64,000 nt of DNA from Actinoplanes italicus (GCF_003001815.1 NZ_PVMZ01000029.1:39241-103240); one strand, 5' to 3'; positions 33,235 through 42,778 are shown, numbered from the stretch's first letter. A program made the numbers and translations. The notes: generated from the letters alone by a model not told the origin.

Positions 33235-36147
33235 GTGCGCACACCATCCCGTGCGATGGCGGGCACCACCACAGCATTAGTCGCAGCCGTGCTGATTCTC
33301 GCCCCCTCAACCGGCGGCAGCGCGGCACCAACCAGCCCGGCCCAGGCGGCCGGAACCCCGGAAGTGCATGGCGACAGCGACCACGCCGACACCATCGACA
33401 ACCGTAAGGGCCAGGTGGCGCCGACCTCGGCACAGCGCACCCGTGCCGCCAAGTCGAGCGCCTCCGCCCGGTGGAACGTCTTCGGCACCCCGGCAAGCCT
33501 CACCGCCAGCAACGCCAAGCCGCTGGCCACCGGGCTGCCGGCCGACCCCGTTGCCGCCGCCCGCGCCTACGTCGCCGGGAACCTCGAAGTCCTCGGCATC
33601 ACCACGGCCGCCGCCGAGTCGCTCGAGGTGCTCACCACGCAGAAACTCGGTGAGGGCAGCATCGTCCTGCTCCGCCAGAAGTTCGGCGACCTCGAAGCCG
33701 GCCGCGACGGCCTGCTCTCGGTCGGCATCCGCGACGGCAAGGTGTGGTATGTGAGCTCCTCGCTCGCCCGCGACGCCGCCGCCCCGCAGCCCGCGACCCT
33801 GACCGCCGCCGACGCCGAGCGCATCGCGGCCGAGAACGCGGGCCTGACCAACACCACCTCACTCGGCACCAAACTCGTCGCCGTCCCGACGCCCGACCAG
33901 GGTGCCCGTGCCGCCTACCAGGTCGCCTTCGGGGCCGGCCTGACCAGCGCCGAGCCGGAGGCGTACACCACCTGGGTGGACGCCCGCGACGGCAGCGTCC
34001 TCGTCCGCGAGGACATCGTCGACCACGACTCCGACAACCCGGAGTGGGACGTCTTCCCGAACTCGCCGCGCACCGACTACTCCTCGCGCGACACCCGCAA
34101 GACGTTCTGCTGGACCTGGCAGCGCGGCTGTGACGAGGTCGTCTCCGGTCCCGCCTCCCCGCAGGCGTGGGACGTCGACCCGGCCACCGGCGCGTCCACC
34201 AACACGACCAGCGGCAACAACTCGTTCGCGGTGCACAACTGGCTGTCCAACGACCCGTTCACGGTCGGCACCGAACTGGCCACGCCCAGCCCGACCCGCG
34301 AATACACCTACCCGTGGACCAACCAGTGGTACACGTCGAAGTGCTCGCCGACCGTCTTCGACTCGCCGGCCCGCAACGACATCGACGCGGCCCGGGCCAA
34401 CCTGTTCGTGCAGCACAACCGGATGCACGACTGGTCGTACCTCCTCGGCTTCACCGAGGCGACCTGGAACATGGAGAAGGACGGCAACGACCCGGAGCAG
34501 GGCAACGCGCAGGCCGGTGGCATCACCGGCGGCCCGCCGGACTTCGCGGCCCGCAACAACGCCAACCAGATCACCCCGCCCGACGGCGAGGCTCCGATCA
34601 CCAACATGTACCTGTGGCAGCCGGTCGCCGGTGCTTTCTACGGCGCCTGCGCCGACGGTGACTACGACATGTCAGTCATCGGCCACGAGTACACCCACGC
34701 CATCACCAACCGCATGATCGCCGGCCCGAACGCGGGCCTCAGCTCGCCGCAGGGCATGAGCGAGAGCTGGTCCGACCTGCTGGCCGTCGAGTACCTGGCG
34801 GAGCACGGCTACGCCCCCAAGGGCGAGCGGGGCTTCACCGTCGGCGAGTACGTGACGAGCGACCCGGTCGCCGGCATCCGTAACTACAACATGAGCAACA
34901 ACCGGCTCAACTACAGCTCGGTCGACTACGACTTCGTCGGGCTGCAGGTCCACGCCTCCGGTGAGGTGTGGAGCGCCACCAACTACGACATCCGTTCCGC
35001 GTTCATCAAGCGTTACGGGTACGGCTCGTCCGCGCTGCAGAAGGCCTGCGCCACCGGTAAGAAGGCGGTCACGTCGTGCCCCGGCAACCGGCGGTGGATC
35101 CAGCTGGTCTTCGACTCGTTCCTGCTGATGGCCAACAGCGCCAACAGCCAGGTCGACGCCCGTGACGCGCTGATCGGCGCCGACCTGGTCCGCTTCGGCG
35201 GCGCCAACCAGGACATCCTGTGGAACGCGTTCGCCAAGCGCGGTCTCGGCGAGGGCGCGGTCAGCAACGGGGCCGGCGACGCGAACCCGACGCCGAGCTT
35301 CAGTTCGGCGTACGCGAAGGAGGCCGCGGTCACCTTCCGCCCGGTCGACGAGAACGGCAAGGCCGTCGCCGGCGCGAAGCTGTACGTGGGTGACTACCAG
35401 GCCCGGGCCGTCGCGGTCGCCGACACCGACCCGGCAACCGCCCTGCCCGACACCGTCAACCTGGTGCCCGGCGTCTACACCTTCGTGGCGCAGGCGCCCG
35501 GACACGGACACTCCCGGGTGTCCCCGTCGTACTTCAAGTCCGGAACCAAGACGCTGACCGTCAAGCTGCCGCGCAACGTCGCCTCCGCGACCAGCGGCGC
35601 GACCGCCACCGGCGACGGCGTCAACCAGGCCCGGCTCCTCGACGACGACGAGGCCACCAACTGGGCGTCGCTGGGCAGCGCCGTCACCGGCAAGGGCGTC
35701 ACGGTCGATCTGGCCGGCGACGCGCAGCGGGTCCGGCGGGTGCAGGTGAGCGCCCTGCTGCGCCCGGCCATCACGGGTGACGTGGACGCGGGCACGCAGA
35801 GCCGCTACTCGGCCCTGCGACAGTTCCGGGTCCTGGCCTGCAAGGCCACGGCGACCGTCACGTGCTCGGCCCCGGCCGACTTCAAGGCGGTCTACACCAG
35901 CCGGCCGGACGCCTTCCCGGCGGGCTCGCCGCGGCCGCGGGCGCCGCAGATGCTCGTGAAGTCCTTCGACATCCCGGACGTCACGGCCACGCACCTGCGG
36001 ATCGAGGCGGTCACCAACCAGTGCACCGGCGCGCCGGACTACGCCGGTGAGCAGGATCTGGACCCGCGTGCCAACACCGACTGCACCACGGCCAGCCCGC
36101 AGGCGCTGAACGTGCGCATCGCGGAGTTCCAGGCCTTCACCCGATAG
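33235..36147 (+). CDS. Secreted M36 (fungalysin) metallopeptidase
   Basis: A 970-aa exported zinc peptidase. Signal peptide to about residue 40; FTP/PepSY-type propeptide (about 75-260); M36 catalytic domain with HEYTH (H484, E485, H488) and the third zinc ligand E510 in GMSESWSD; then a carboxypeptidase-regulatory-like beta domain (about 700-780) and a discoidin-like (F5/8 type C) C-terminal domain (about 785-970). All zinc ligands are present. GTG 33235 follows AAGGAGG (33224-33230) with short 4-nt spacing; ATG 33256 is an alternative. It is probably for extracellular protein breakdown. Confidence 0.9.
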   Translation: MRTPSRAMAGTTTALVAAVLILAPSTGGSAAPTSPAQAAGTPEVHGDSDHADTIDNRKGQVAPTSAQRTRAAKSSASARWNVFGTPASLTASNAKPLATGLPADPVAAARAYVAGNLEVLGITTAAAESLEVLTTQKLGEGSIVLLRQKFGDLEAGRDGLLSVGIRDGKVWYVSSSLARDAAAPQPATLTAADAERIAAENAGLTNTTSLGTKLVAVPTPDQGARAAYQVAFGAGLTSAEPEAYTTWVDARDGSVLVREDIVDHDSDNPEWDVFPNSPRTDYSSRDTRKTFCWTWQRGCDEVVSGPASPQAWDVDPATGASTNTTSGNNSFAVHNWLSNDPFTVGTELATPSPTREYTYPWTNQWYTSKCSPTVFDSPARNDIDAARANLFVQHNRMHDWSYLLGFTEATWNMEKDGNDPEQGNAQAGGITGGPPDFAARNNANQITPPDGEAPITNMYLWQPVAGAFYGACADGDYDMSVIGHEYTHAITNRMIAGPNAGLSSPQGMSESWSDLLAVEYLAEHGYAPKGERGFTVGEYVTSDPVAGIRNYNMSNNRLNYSSVDYDFVGLQVHASGEVWSATNYDIRSAFIKRYGYGSSALQKACATGKKAVTSCPGNRRWIQLVFDSFLLMANSANSQVDARDALIGADLVRFGGANQDILWNAFAKRGLGEGAVSNGAGDANPTPSFSSAYAKEAAVTFRPVDENGKAVAGAKLYVGDYQARAVAVADTDPATALPDTVNLVPGVYTFVAQAPGHGHSRVSPSYFKSGTKTLTVKLPRNVASATSGATATGDGVNQARLLDDDEATNWASLGSAVTGKGVTVDLAGDAQRVRRVQVSALLRPAITGDVDAGTQSRYSALRQFRVLACKATATVTCSAPADFKAVYTSRPDAFPAGSPRPRAPQMLVKSFDIPDVTATHLRIEAVTNQCTGAPDYAGEQDLDPRANTDCTTASPQALNVRIAEFQAFTR

Positions 36148-36153
36148 ATCCAC

Positions 36154-36195
36154 AGCGGGTGGGCGAGCCATGCGGCCCGCCCACCCGCTCTTTCG
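36154..36195 (+). terminator. Terminator of the M36 peptidase gene
   Basis: AGCGGGTGGGCG (36154-36165) pairs with 36178-36189 and is followed by CTTTCGG. The 12-bp stem begins 7 nt after the stop. Confidence 0.8.
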
Positions 36196-36242
36196 GCGGC
36201 GGCCACCAGGCCGTCCGCGTCCTTGCCGGCCGTCGCGCCGGC

Positions 36243-36360
36243 CTTTCGGCGGTGACGGGCTTCAGGCGGTTGGTGTTCCGCCCCGCTGCCTCGCCGGCCT
36301 TTCGGTGGTGATGGGCTTCAGGCGGTTGGTGTTCCGCCCCGCTGCCTCGCCGGCCTTTCG
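36243..36360. repeat. 56-bp tandem repeat reaching into a gene
   Basis: CTTTCGG(C/T)GGTGA starts at 36243, 36299 and 36355, exactly 56 bp apart; two full units and a partial third. The second and third units overlap the 3' end of the downstream-convergent gene and encode its last ~14 codons. Confidence 0.8.
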
Positions 36361-39095
36361 GTGGTGACGGTCCTCAACTGGCCGGCATCTGTTTCGCGGT
36401 TCTCGGTGAGGGTGCGTGACAACCGGGCCGCTTCGGTGACGAGGCGGCTCCGGCCGGGCCGGGCGGCGGCCGAGGTCAACTCGGGAACGTCGTCGCAGGC
36501 GCCCGATGCCGCTGCCGCCGCCTCGGCGACCAGTAGCAGGTCGGGCAGGCCCGCTGCGGCCTTCGGCGCACTGAGCAGGGCCGGCAGCATCTCCCGCAGC
36601 GTGGTCCAGACGTCGGTGGCCGCGCCCGCCGGCAACGCATGTCCGAACGCGTCGGCGACGCGTTTCAGGAACAGGGAGCCGGCCTCGAACAGCCCGGTCA
36701 GCTCACGGCCGACCAGGCAACCGTCGAGGTCACCGCGGACGGCCAGATCGACGAAGGCGTCCGCGGCTACGAGGCGGCCCTCCGGCAGGGCGTTGTTGAG
36801 CCCGTAGGCCAGGCACAGCGCCATCGCCGGGCCGAACGGACCGTCGCAGGCAGCCAGGGCCGGCAGTACGGCCAATTCCGCGGCGGAGCCCCTGACCTCG
36901 GTCCCCCCGACGAAATACGGCTGGAGGTGGGCGGCGGCGATCTCCCGGTGACTCGGCACGATCATCGGCCAGCCGGCGATCGGGCCGTACGGGAGTTCGT
37001 CGTCGACCCGCTCGCGCGCAGACTCGGCAGGCAGGTGGAGCAGCCCGGGCGGAACGGTCAGGTCGTGCTCGATCGGCTCGAACGCAACGGCACGCCGGCT
37101 GGGTCGCTCATGACAGAGGCAGGCGGTGAGGCCGTGCCGGCACCGCCCCACCATCGTGAACGTGACGATGACCGGGTCGGGGAGCCCGCCACCGTTCAGG
37201 AACGCGGCGAACGCCTTGCCTGCCGGTGAGGCGAGCCGTCCGGCCGCCGCACGCGTGGCCGGCTCGATCTCGCGCGGCAGGCGCAACAGTGCCTGCGAAA
37301 GGTCGAACGGCTCCGGCTCCCACCCCTCGCCGAGCAGCCGCAGCATGCGCGCCGGGTCGACGTGACCGTCCACCGTGGCCGGTGTGGCCAGCAGCGCCGG
37401 CGGCGGCGTCCGGCACATCTGCCGGGACAACTCGGCCATCCGCTCGACCAGCATCCAGAACGGCGGTCGTTCCCTCTGCTCCCACTTCGACGGGAACCAG
37501 GCGACGAACTCGCCGGTGACGACGGCATGCAGCAGGTTCGGGAACGGCTCCACCCTCCAGGAAAGGAGGGGTTCGAGAGCTTGCGCCAGGGCGGGCCGGT
37601 CGGCGGCCGTGAAACGGACCAGTGCGTCGAGGACCAGCTCGACACGGACCGGATCCTGCTGATCGCGTAATAGATGCCGAGCTTCGGCGACCAGCTCCGG
37701 AATGGACGCGATCGGCGCGGGCATCGGTGCGGCCGGGACGACCGCGGGCAGAACCGGCGGCGAACTCGTGCCCGCGCCGGCCGTGCCGGCCGTGTCAGCC
37801 GTGCCGGCCGTGTCAGCCGTGCCGGCCGTGTCAGCCGTGCCGGCCGTGTCAGCCGTGCCGGCCGTGTCAGCCGCGCCGGCCGCGGCGGCCTCAGTGCGGC
37901 CGAGCAGGGCGAGAACCTGGCGGCGCAGATCGCCCTGGAGGCCGTCGGTGGCCGAGGCCAGCAGCGCGGTTCCCGCCTCACCGAACGACGGCAGATACCG
38001 GGCGATCAATCCGAGGGCCCGCTCCGCCAGATCGCCGGCCGGGTTGGCCAGGCCACTCACCAGCGCCTCGAAAAGCGATGGATCGGGATCGGCGGCCAGC
38101 GTCGCGCCGAGCCAGTCGAGCTGGGCGCGGACCAGCTTCTTCTCCTTGCGGGACAGGACCGTCAGGGCCGCCTCGGCCACCGTCGGAGTTTCGAGCAGCT
38201 CGGCGTCGGCGGCGCGGCGCAGCGCCAGGAGTGCGAGCCCGGCCACCGTCGAGTCCGGACTCGACAGCATGCCGCAATACTCCCCATGGCGGGCCGCGAC
38301 CTCCTCCGCCGAAGGGCTGAGCAGCCGATGCAGCACCACGAACCGGCGCAGCGGGCCAGTCCGGTCACCGGCGCGCAGGCGTAGCGCACAACCGTCGAGC
38401 AGCGCCTGCCGGTCGAGGAGCCCGTCGGCGGCGAGCCTGGCCAGCGCCTTGGTCCATTCCTCGTCGAGCTCCTGGCCGACGAGCGGGATGGTGAACACGT
38501 GCGGCAGCATCTGTTCCAGGCGCGGGTCGGCGCGCAGCAGGTCGGCGAGATCCTCGCGGTATCTGGCTTCGCCGACCGCACGCATCCAGCCGCGCACCGT
38601 CGCCTCGGTGATCGGCAGTGGCAGCTCGGCCTCGTCGAGCAGGCGGATGACCAGCGGCCACTGGGTGTCGACCTGGGCCGGCCGCAACCTGTCGGCCAGC
38701 GGACGCGCGATCGCCGGAAGCGACGGCCGGCCCGCTGCCCGCAACACCCGGACGACGCCGTCGACGGATTTCGGCAACGGTTGCAGCGGGAACCGGTCCG
38801 ATCGCAGCCAGGAGACGATGTCGGCCGCGCGGGGCAGGCACGCGGCTCCGGCGATCCGCAGGGCGGCCTCGGACCTCTCCGAGAGAGCCCACTGCTGCGG
38901 GAGCATGTCCCTGCGGCCGGCGGGAAAATCCATCAGACCCATGACGACATCGGGGTTCGGCCAGCTCAGCCTGATGCCTTTGAGGTCGGTGGCCAGGGCA
39001 CGGCGGGCCGGCTCGTCGGCATCCAGCAACGCGGTGACGACACGGTCGATGTCACCCGCGCGGATCCATGACTCCAACTGTGTGAAGGTCACCAT
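36318..39095 (-). CDS. DUF6493-type HEAT-like protein, paralogue 1
   Basis: A 925-aa, mainly helical cytoplasmic protein with no membrane segment or recognised catalytic motif. Three parts can be seen: N-terminal ~390 residues of HEAT/ARM-like helices, a low-complexity linker (about 430-475) made of five ADTAGT units, and a C-terminal ~450-residue part with a CxH..xCxC-like cluster (GRCRHGLTACLCH). I assign it to the DUF6493 group from memory, with moderate confidence. The next gene upstream is a paralogue with the same order. ATG 39095 follows a conserved TAGGTT leaderless box. Its C-terminus is longer than the paralogue by ~25 residues derived from the 56-bp repeat. Confidence 0.75.
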   Translation of the reverse strand: MVTFTQLESWIRAGDIDRVVTALLDADEPARRALATDLKGIRLSWPNPDVVMGLMDFPAGRRDMLPQQWALSERSEAALRIAGAACLPRAADIVSWLRSDRFPLQPLPKSVDGVVRVLRAAGRPSLPAIARPLADRLRPAQVDTQWPLVIRLLDEAELPLPITEATVRGWMRAVGEARYREDLADLLRADPRLEQMLPHVFTIPLVGQELDEEWTKALARLAADGLLDRQALLDGCALRLRAGDRTGPLRRFVVLHRLLSPSAEEVAARHGEYCGMLSSPDSTVAGLALLALRRAADAELLETPTVAEAALTVLSRKEKKLVRAQLDWLGATLAADPDPSLFEALVSGLANPAGDLAERALGLIARYLPSFGEAGTALLASATDGLQGDLRRQVLALLGRTEAAAAGAADTAGTADTAGTADTAGTADTAGTADTAGTAGAGTSSPPVLPAVVPAAPMPAPIASIPELVAEARHLLRDQQDPVRVELVLDALVRFTAADRPALAQALEPLLSWRVEPFPNLLHAVVTGEFVAWFPSKWEQRERPPFWMLVERMAELSRQMCRTPPPALLATPATVDGHVDPARMLRLLGEGWEPEPFDLSQALLRLPREIEPATRAAAGRLASPAGKAFAAFLNGGGLPDPVIVTFTMVGRCRHGLTACLCHERPSRRAVAFEPIEHDLTVPPGLLHLPAESARERVDDELPYGPIAGWPMIVPSHREIAAAHLQPYFVGGTEVRGSAAELAVLPALAACDGPFGPAMALCLAYGLNNALPEGRLVAADAFVDLAVRGDLDGCLVGRELTGLFEAGSLFLKRVADAFGHALPAGAATDVWTTLREMLPALLSAPKAAAGLPDLLLVAEAAAAASGACDDVPELTSAAARPGRSRLVTEAARLSRTLTENRETDAGQLRTVTTERPARQRGGTPTA
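37783..37872. repeat. 18-bp coding minisatellite in paralogue 1
   Basis: Five exact copies of GTGCCGGCCGTGTCAGCC, in frame, encode (ADTAGT)5 in the interdomain linker. Unit length is a multiple of three, so copy number can change without a frameshift. Confidence 0.92.
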
Positions 39096-39102
39096 GGCGG
39101 AC

Positions 39103-39108
39103 AACCTA
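39103..39108 (-). promoter_or_regulatory. -10 box for leaderless paralogue 1
   Basis: TAGGTT on the minus strand ends 7 nt before ATG 39095. The block GCTAGGTTGTCCGCCATG is identical in front of paralogue 2. Confidence 0.5.
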
Positions 39109-39312
39109 GCGGGGCCCTCCGACAAGAACAGGCCGCGTCTCCGGTCTCCCCGCCCGGACCGGGCGTGAATCGGCGAGCCTTTCCGGCTGGTCCGCTGAGG
39201 CCGGGAGCGCGTGTATCGCCGAGCCGTCCGGAGCCGCCTCCGGGAACGGCAATGGGGCACAGACGGCGCACGGGTGTAGAGGCCGGTTCCTTCTACCGCC
39301 GGCCGTCGTGAC

Positions 39313-39490
39313 GTAGGTCGGTGGGCGCCGGCTGGGGTGGCGGTGAGGTAGGTCGGTGGGCGCCGGCTGGGGTGGCGGTGAGGTAGGCCGGTGGACGGCG
39401 GTGAGGTAGGTCGGTGGGCGCCGGCTGGGGCGGCGGTGAGGTAGGCCGGTGGGGGCGGGCCGTGGCGGCCGTGAGGAAGGCCGGTGGGAG
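39313..39490. repeat. 35-bp tandem repeat between the paralogues
   Basis: GTAGG(T/C)CGGTGG starts at 39313, 39348, 39383, 39406 and 39441, with 35-bp spacing except one 12-bp-shortened unit; a diverged copy follows near 39474. It fills most of the gap between the two genes; no ORF is supported from 39109 to 39501. Confidence 0.8.
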
Positions 39491-39501
39491 CGGATCGCGG
39501 C

Positions 39502-42249
39502 CTACTCCGGGCGGGCCCGGTTCTCGGTCAGGGTGCGGGAGAGGCGGGCCGCTTCGGTGATAAGGCGGCTTCGGCCGGGCCGTGAGGCGACCCCGGTCAA
39601 CTCCGGGATGTCGTCGGTGGCCCTGGCCGCGGCGGCTGCCGACTCGGCGACCAGCAGCAGGTCGGGTAGGCCGGTGGCGGGCTTCGAGCCGGTGAGGACG
39701 GTCGGCAGGAACTCCCGCATCGTCGCCCAGGTCTCAGCGGCCGCACCCGCCTGCGATGCCTGGCTCAGCGCGTCGGCGACGCGTTTCAGAACCAGGGAGT
39801 TGCCCCTGAACAGCGCGGCCAGCTCACGGCCCACCAGCGAACCGTCGAGAACCCCGCGGGCGGCCAGGTCGACGAAGGCGTCACTGGCGGCGAGGCGGCT
39901 CTCGGGCCGGGTGGCGGTCAGGCCGTAGGCCAGGCACAGCGCCATCGCGGGGCCGAACGGGCCGTCGCAGGCGGCCAGCGCGGGCAGCACGGCCATCTCG
40001 GCGGCGCCGCTCCTGCTCTCGGCGGCCTCGATGAGGCGCGGCTGGATGTGGGCGGCGGCAATCTCGCGATGACTGGGCAGAATCATCGGCCATCCGGCGA
40101 TCGAACGCCCCAGCTGGTGGCCGTCGACGCGGTCGCGGGCGAACTCGGCGGGCTGATACAGCAGGTAGGGCTGGACGGTCAGGTTGTGCTTGATCGGCTC
40201 GAACGCGACGGTTCGCCGCCGGGGACGCTCCCGGCAGTTGCAGCCCGCCTTGACGACGTGCGGGCAGGGCCGCACGGGCGTGATCGCGACGACGTCCGGA
40301 TCGGGCAGCCCTCCGCCCGCCAGGAAATCGGCGAACGCCTTCCCGGCCGGTGACTCGAGCCGGGCGGCGGAGGCCCGGATGTCCGGAGCCACCTCGCGCG
40401 GCAGACGCAGCAGAGCCTGGGACAGGTCGAACGGCTCCGGCTCCCAGTCCTCACCGAGCAGTCGCAGCACCCGGGCCGGGTCGACGTGACCGTCCACCGT
40501 GGCGGGAGTGGCCAGCAGAGCAGGCGGCGGGGTCTGGCACATCTGCCGTGCCAGCTCGGCCATCCGTTTGACCGGCATCCAGAACGGCGGGCCGGCCGTC
40601 CGCTCCCACGCCGACGGCGCCCAGGCGACGAACTCGCGGCTGACGACGGCATGCAGCAGCCCGGAGAACGGATTGCGCCAGGCCGGGACGATCGGTTCCA
40701 GAGCCCGCGCGAGAGCGGGCCGGTCGGCGGCCGTGAACCGGACCAGAGCGTCGAGGATCAACTCCACCCGGATCGGATCCTCCGCCTGATACAGCAGATG
40801 CTTGGCCTCGGCGACCAGCTCGGGGATCGAAGCGATCGGCGGCGGCATCGGCGCGGCCGGAACGACAGCCGGCAGCACGACGATCCCGGCCACCGGCGAC
40901 CCGACGAACCCGGCCGCTGGCGACCCGGCCACCGGCGACCCGACGAACCCGGCCGCTGGCGACCCGGCCACCGGCGACGCGGCGGGCCCGGACGGCGGTG
41001 GCGTGGCGATCCCGGCCGTCGGCGCGGCGGAACCGGGGTCGGCGCGGGCGAGCAGCGCGGTGGCCTGCCGGCGCAGGTCGCCCTGCAGGTCGGCGGTCGC
41101 GGTGGTCAGTTGCTCGTGCCCGGTCTCACCGAACGACGACAGGTGCGCGGCGGCCAGCTTGAGGACCCGCTCGGCCAGGTCGGCGGCCGGATTGGCCAGA
41201 CCGCTCAGCAGCGCCTCGAACAGCACCGGTTCGGGCTTGCGGGCCAGCGCCGCCGCGAGCCAGTCGAGCTGGGCCCGGACCAGTTTCTTCTCCTTGCGCA
41301 GCAGCAACGCCCACGCCGCCTCGGCCACGGCGTCGGCGTCCAGCAGCCCGGCGTCGTCGGCGAGACGCAGGGCCCGCAGCGCCGCGTCGGCCACCGCCGA
41401 GTCCGGAGCGGACAGCATGCCGCAATACTCCGCGCGGCGGGCCGCGGCCTCCTCAGCCGACGGGTCGAGCAGCCGGTGCAGCACCACCATCCGGCGCAGC
41501 GCGGCGGTGCGGTCACCGGCGCGCAGCCGCAGCACGCACCCGTCGAGCAGCGCCTGCCGGTCGAGCACCCCGTCGGCGGCGAGCCTGGCCAGCGCCCTGG
41601 TCCACTCGTCGTCGAGCTCCTGACCGAGCAGCGGGACGGTGAACACGTGCGGCAGCATGTGCTCCAGATGCGGGTCGGCACGCAGCAGCTCGGCGAGGTC
41701 CTTGTGATGCCGGTCGGCGCCGATGCGGCGCATCCAGCCGCGCAGTGCGGCCTCGGTGACCGGCGGTGGCAGCTCGGCCTCGGCGAGCAGCCGCTCGATC
41801 AGCGCCCACTGGTTGTCGACCTGGGTGGGCCGCATCTTCTCGGCCAGGGAGCGTGCGATCGCCGGCAGCGACGGCCGGCCCGGCGCCCGCAGCACCAAGG
41901 CGACGGCGTCGATGGCCTGCGGCATCGGTGGCCGCCAGAACCGGTCGGATCGCACCCAGGAGACGACATCGGCGGCCCGTGGCAGGCAGGCCGCGCCGGC
42001 GACGAGCCAGGCACCCTCGCGCCGCAGCACGCGACGCAGGTGTGCCGAGTAGGTGTGCATCAGGCCCGGGACGGCGTCGGGGTCGACGCTGAGAGAGTCG
42101 GCCTCCGGGTCGGACCAGTGCAGCTGGACGCTCTTGACCTGCGCCGCCAGGGCACGTCGCGACGCCTCGTCGAGACTCAGCAGACCGGTGACGACACTGT
42201 CGATGTCACCGGCGCGGATCCACGACTCCAGCTGCGGGAAGCTCACCAT
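39502..42249 (-). CDS. DUF6493-type HEAT-like protein, paralogue 2
   Basis: A 915-aa paralogue of the next gene, similar along its whole length (for example ESWIRAGDID, LPHVFTxPLxGQELD, RKEKKLVRAQLDWL, PATVDGHVDPAR, IAGWPMIxPSHREIAAAH). The interdomain linker is quite different: a 13-residue unit with SPAAGFVGSPVAG replaces the ADTAGT repeat. The Cys/His cluster (RPCPHVVKAGCNCRE) is kept. It ends LTENRARPE, which marks the ancestral C-terminus. A TTG at 42279 could extend it, but ATG 42249 with the leaderless box is preferred. Function unknown; the pair looks like a recent tandem duplication that has since diverged. Confidence 0.75.
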   Translation of the reverse strand: MVSFPQLESWIRAGDIDSVVTGLLSLDEASRRALAAQVKSVQLHWSDPEADSLSVDPDAVPGLMHTYSAHLRRVLRREGAWLVAGAACLPRAADVVSWVRSDRFWRPPMPQAIDAVALVLRAPGRPSLPAIARSLAEKMRPTQVDNQWALIERLLAEAELPPPVTEAALRGWMRRIGADRHHKDLAELLRADPHLEHMLPHVFTVPLLGQELDDEWTRALARLAADGVLDRQALLDGCVLRLRAGDRTAALRRMVVLHRLLDPSAEEAAARRAEYCGMLSAPDSAVADAALRALRLADDAGLLDADAVAEAAWALLLRKEKKLVRAQLDWLAAALARKPEPVLFEALLSGLANPAADLAERVLKLAAAHLSSFGETGHEQLTTATADLQGDLRRQATALLARADPGSAAPTAGIATPPPSGPAASPVAGSPAAGFVGSPVAGSPAAGFVGSPVAGIVVLPAVVPAAPMPPPIASIPELVAEAKHLLYQAEDPIRVELILDALVRFTAADRPALARALEPIVPAWRNPFSGLLHAVVSREFVAWAPSAWERTAGPPFWMPVKRMAELARQMCQTPPPALLATPATVDGHVDPARVLRLLGEDWEPEPFDLSQALLRLPREVAPDIRASAARLESPAGKAFADFLAGGGLPDPDVVAITPVRPCPHVVKAGCNCRERPRRRTVAFEPIKHNLTVQPYLLYQPAEFARDRVDGHQLGRSIAGWPMILPSHREIAAAHIQPRLIEAAESRSGAAEMAVLPALAACDGPFGPAMALCLAYGLTATRPESRLAASDAFVDLAARGVLDGSLVGRELAALFRGNSLVLKRVADALSQASQAGAAAETWATMREFLPTVLTGSKPATGLPDLLLVAESAAAAARATDDIPELTGVASRPGRSRLITEAARLSRTLTENRARPE
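40888..40965. repeat. 39-bp coding minisatellite in paralogue 2
   Basis: Two complete 39-bp units (40888 and 40927) and part of a third encode the 13-residue linker repeat. Position matches the 18-bp array in paralogue 1, but the unit is unrelated. Confidence 0.85.
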
Positions 42250-42256
42250 GGCGGAC

Positions 42257-42262
42257 AACCTA
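42257..42262 (-). promoter_or_regulatory. -10 box for leaderless paralogue 2
   Basis: TAGGTT on the minus strand ends 7 nt before ATG 42249, as for paralogue 1. Confidence 0.5.
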
Positions 42263-42283
42263 GCGGCACCCTCCGACAAAAAC

Positions 42284-42778
42284 TCAGGCCGCGTTCCAGG
42301 CCTTCTCGAACTCGGCGGCGCTGATCTCGTACCGCCGAAGATCGGGGTTGTAGAGGTCCCTCGGCGGGTTGAAGGGCCAGTCGTCCGGCCCGGTGCGGAT
42401 CATGGTCCCGTCCGCCTCGACCGTGACCTGCCGGAGCCGGCGGCCGTCCGGCCCGAGTTCCTCGAAGTAGATCTCGTCCTCGTAGGAGGTGTCCCGGATC
42501 CAGACCCGCTCCCGCCCGGCGAGCTCGCCGAATCCGGGCAGGTCACGCTGGGCGTCGCGTTCCTCGCGGGCCTCGGCGAGCCCGGGCGGCATCACCGGGT
42601 CGTCGATGTTGACCTCATCGAGGTTCCCGTCGGCGAAACGGGCCAGGTTCTTGGGGTCGTCGACCACCTCCACCTCGGCGAACGTCTCCATGATCTCCCG
42701 CTCGGAGCGGGCGTGGATCCACCACCACAGGCCACCCATGCCGTAGTCGTGCAACACCAGAAACCGCTGGAGAGTCAA
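42284..42778 (-). CDS. Hypothetical acidic protein
   Basis: A 164-aa protein I do not recognise. It starts LTLQRFLVLHDYGMGGLWWW, has a mid-region rich in Asp/Glu (FAEVEVVDDPKNLARF ... NIDDPVMPPG) and ends ISAAEFEKAWNAA. No signal peptide. The open frame continues upstream to 43114 through non-coding-like sequence; the TTG at 42778 with an AAAGG site 8 nt upstream is the best start. Its stop is 34 bp before the ATG of paralogue 2 on the same strand, so it may be co-transcribed with that gene. Confidence 0.6.
   Translation of the reverse strand: MTLQRFLVLHDYGMGGLWWWIHARSEREIMETFAEVEVVDDPKNLARFADGNLDEVNIDDPVMPPGLAEAREERDAQRDLPGFGELAGRERVWIRDTSYEDEIYFEELGPDGRRLRQVTVEADGTMIRTGPDDWPFNPPRDLYNPDLRRYEISAAEFEKAWNAA

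Noticed and set aside
36318..39260. Longer start of paralogue 1 at 39260 and a TTG start of paralogue 2 at 42279
   Set aside because: The conserved block before each ATG looks like a leaderless promoter, and the extension of paralogue 1 is Arg/Ser-rich and not shared.
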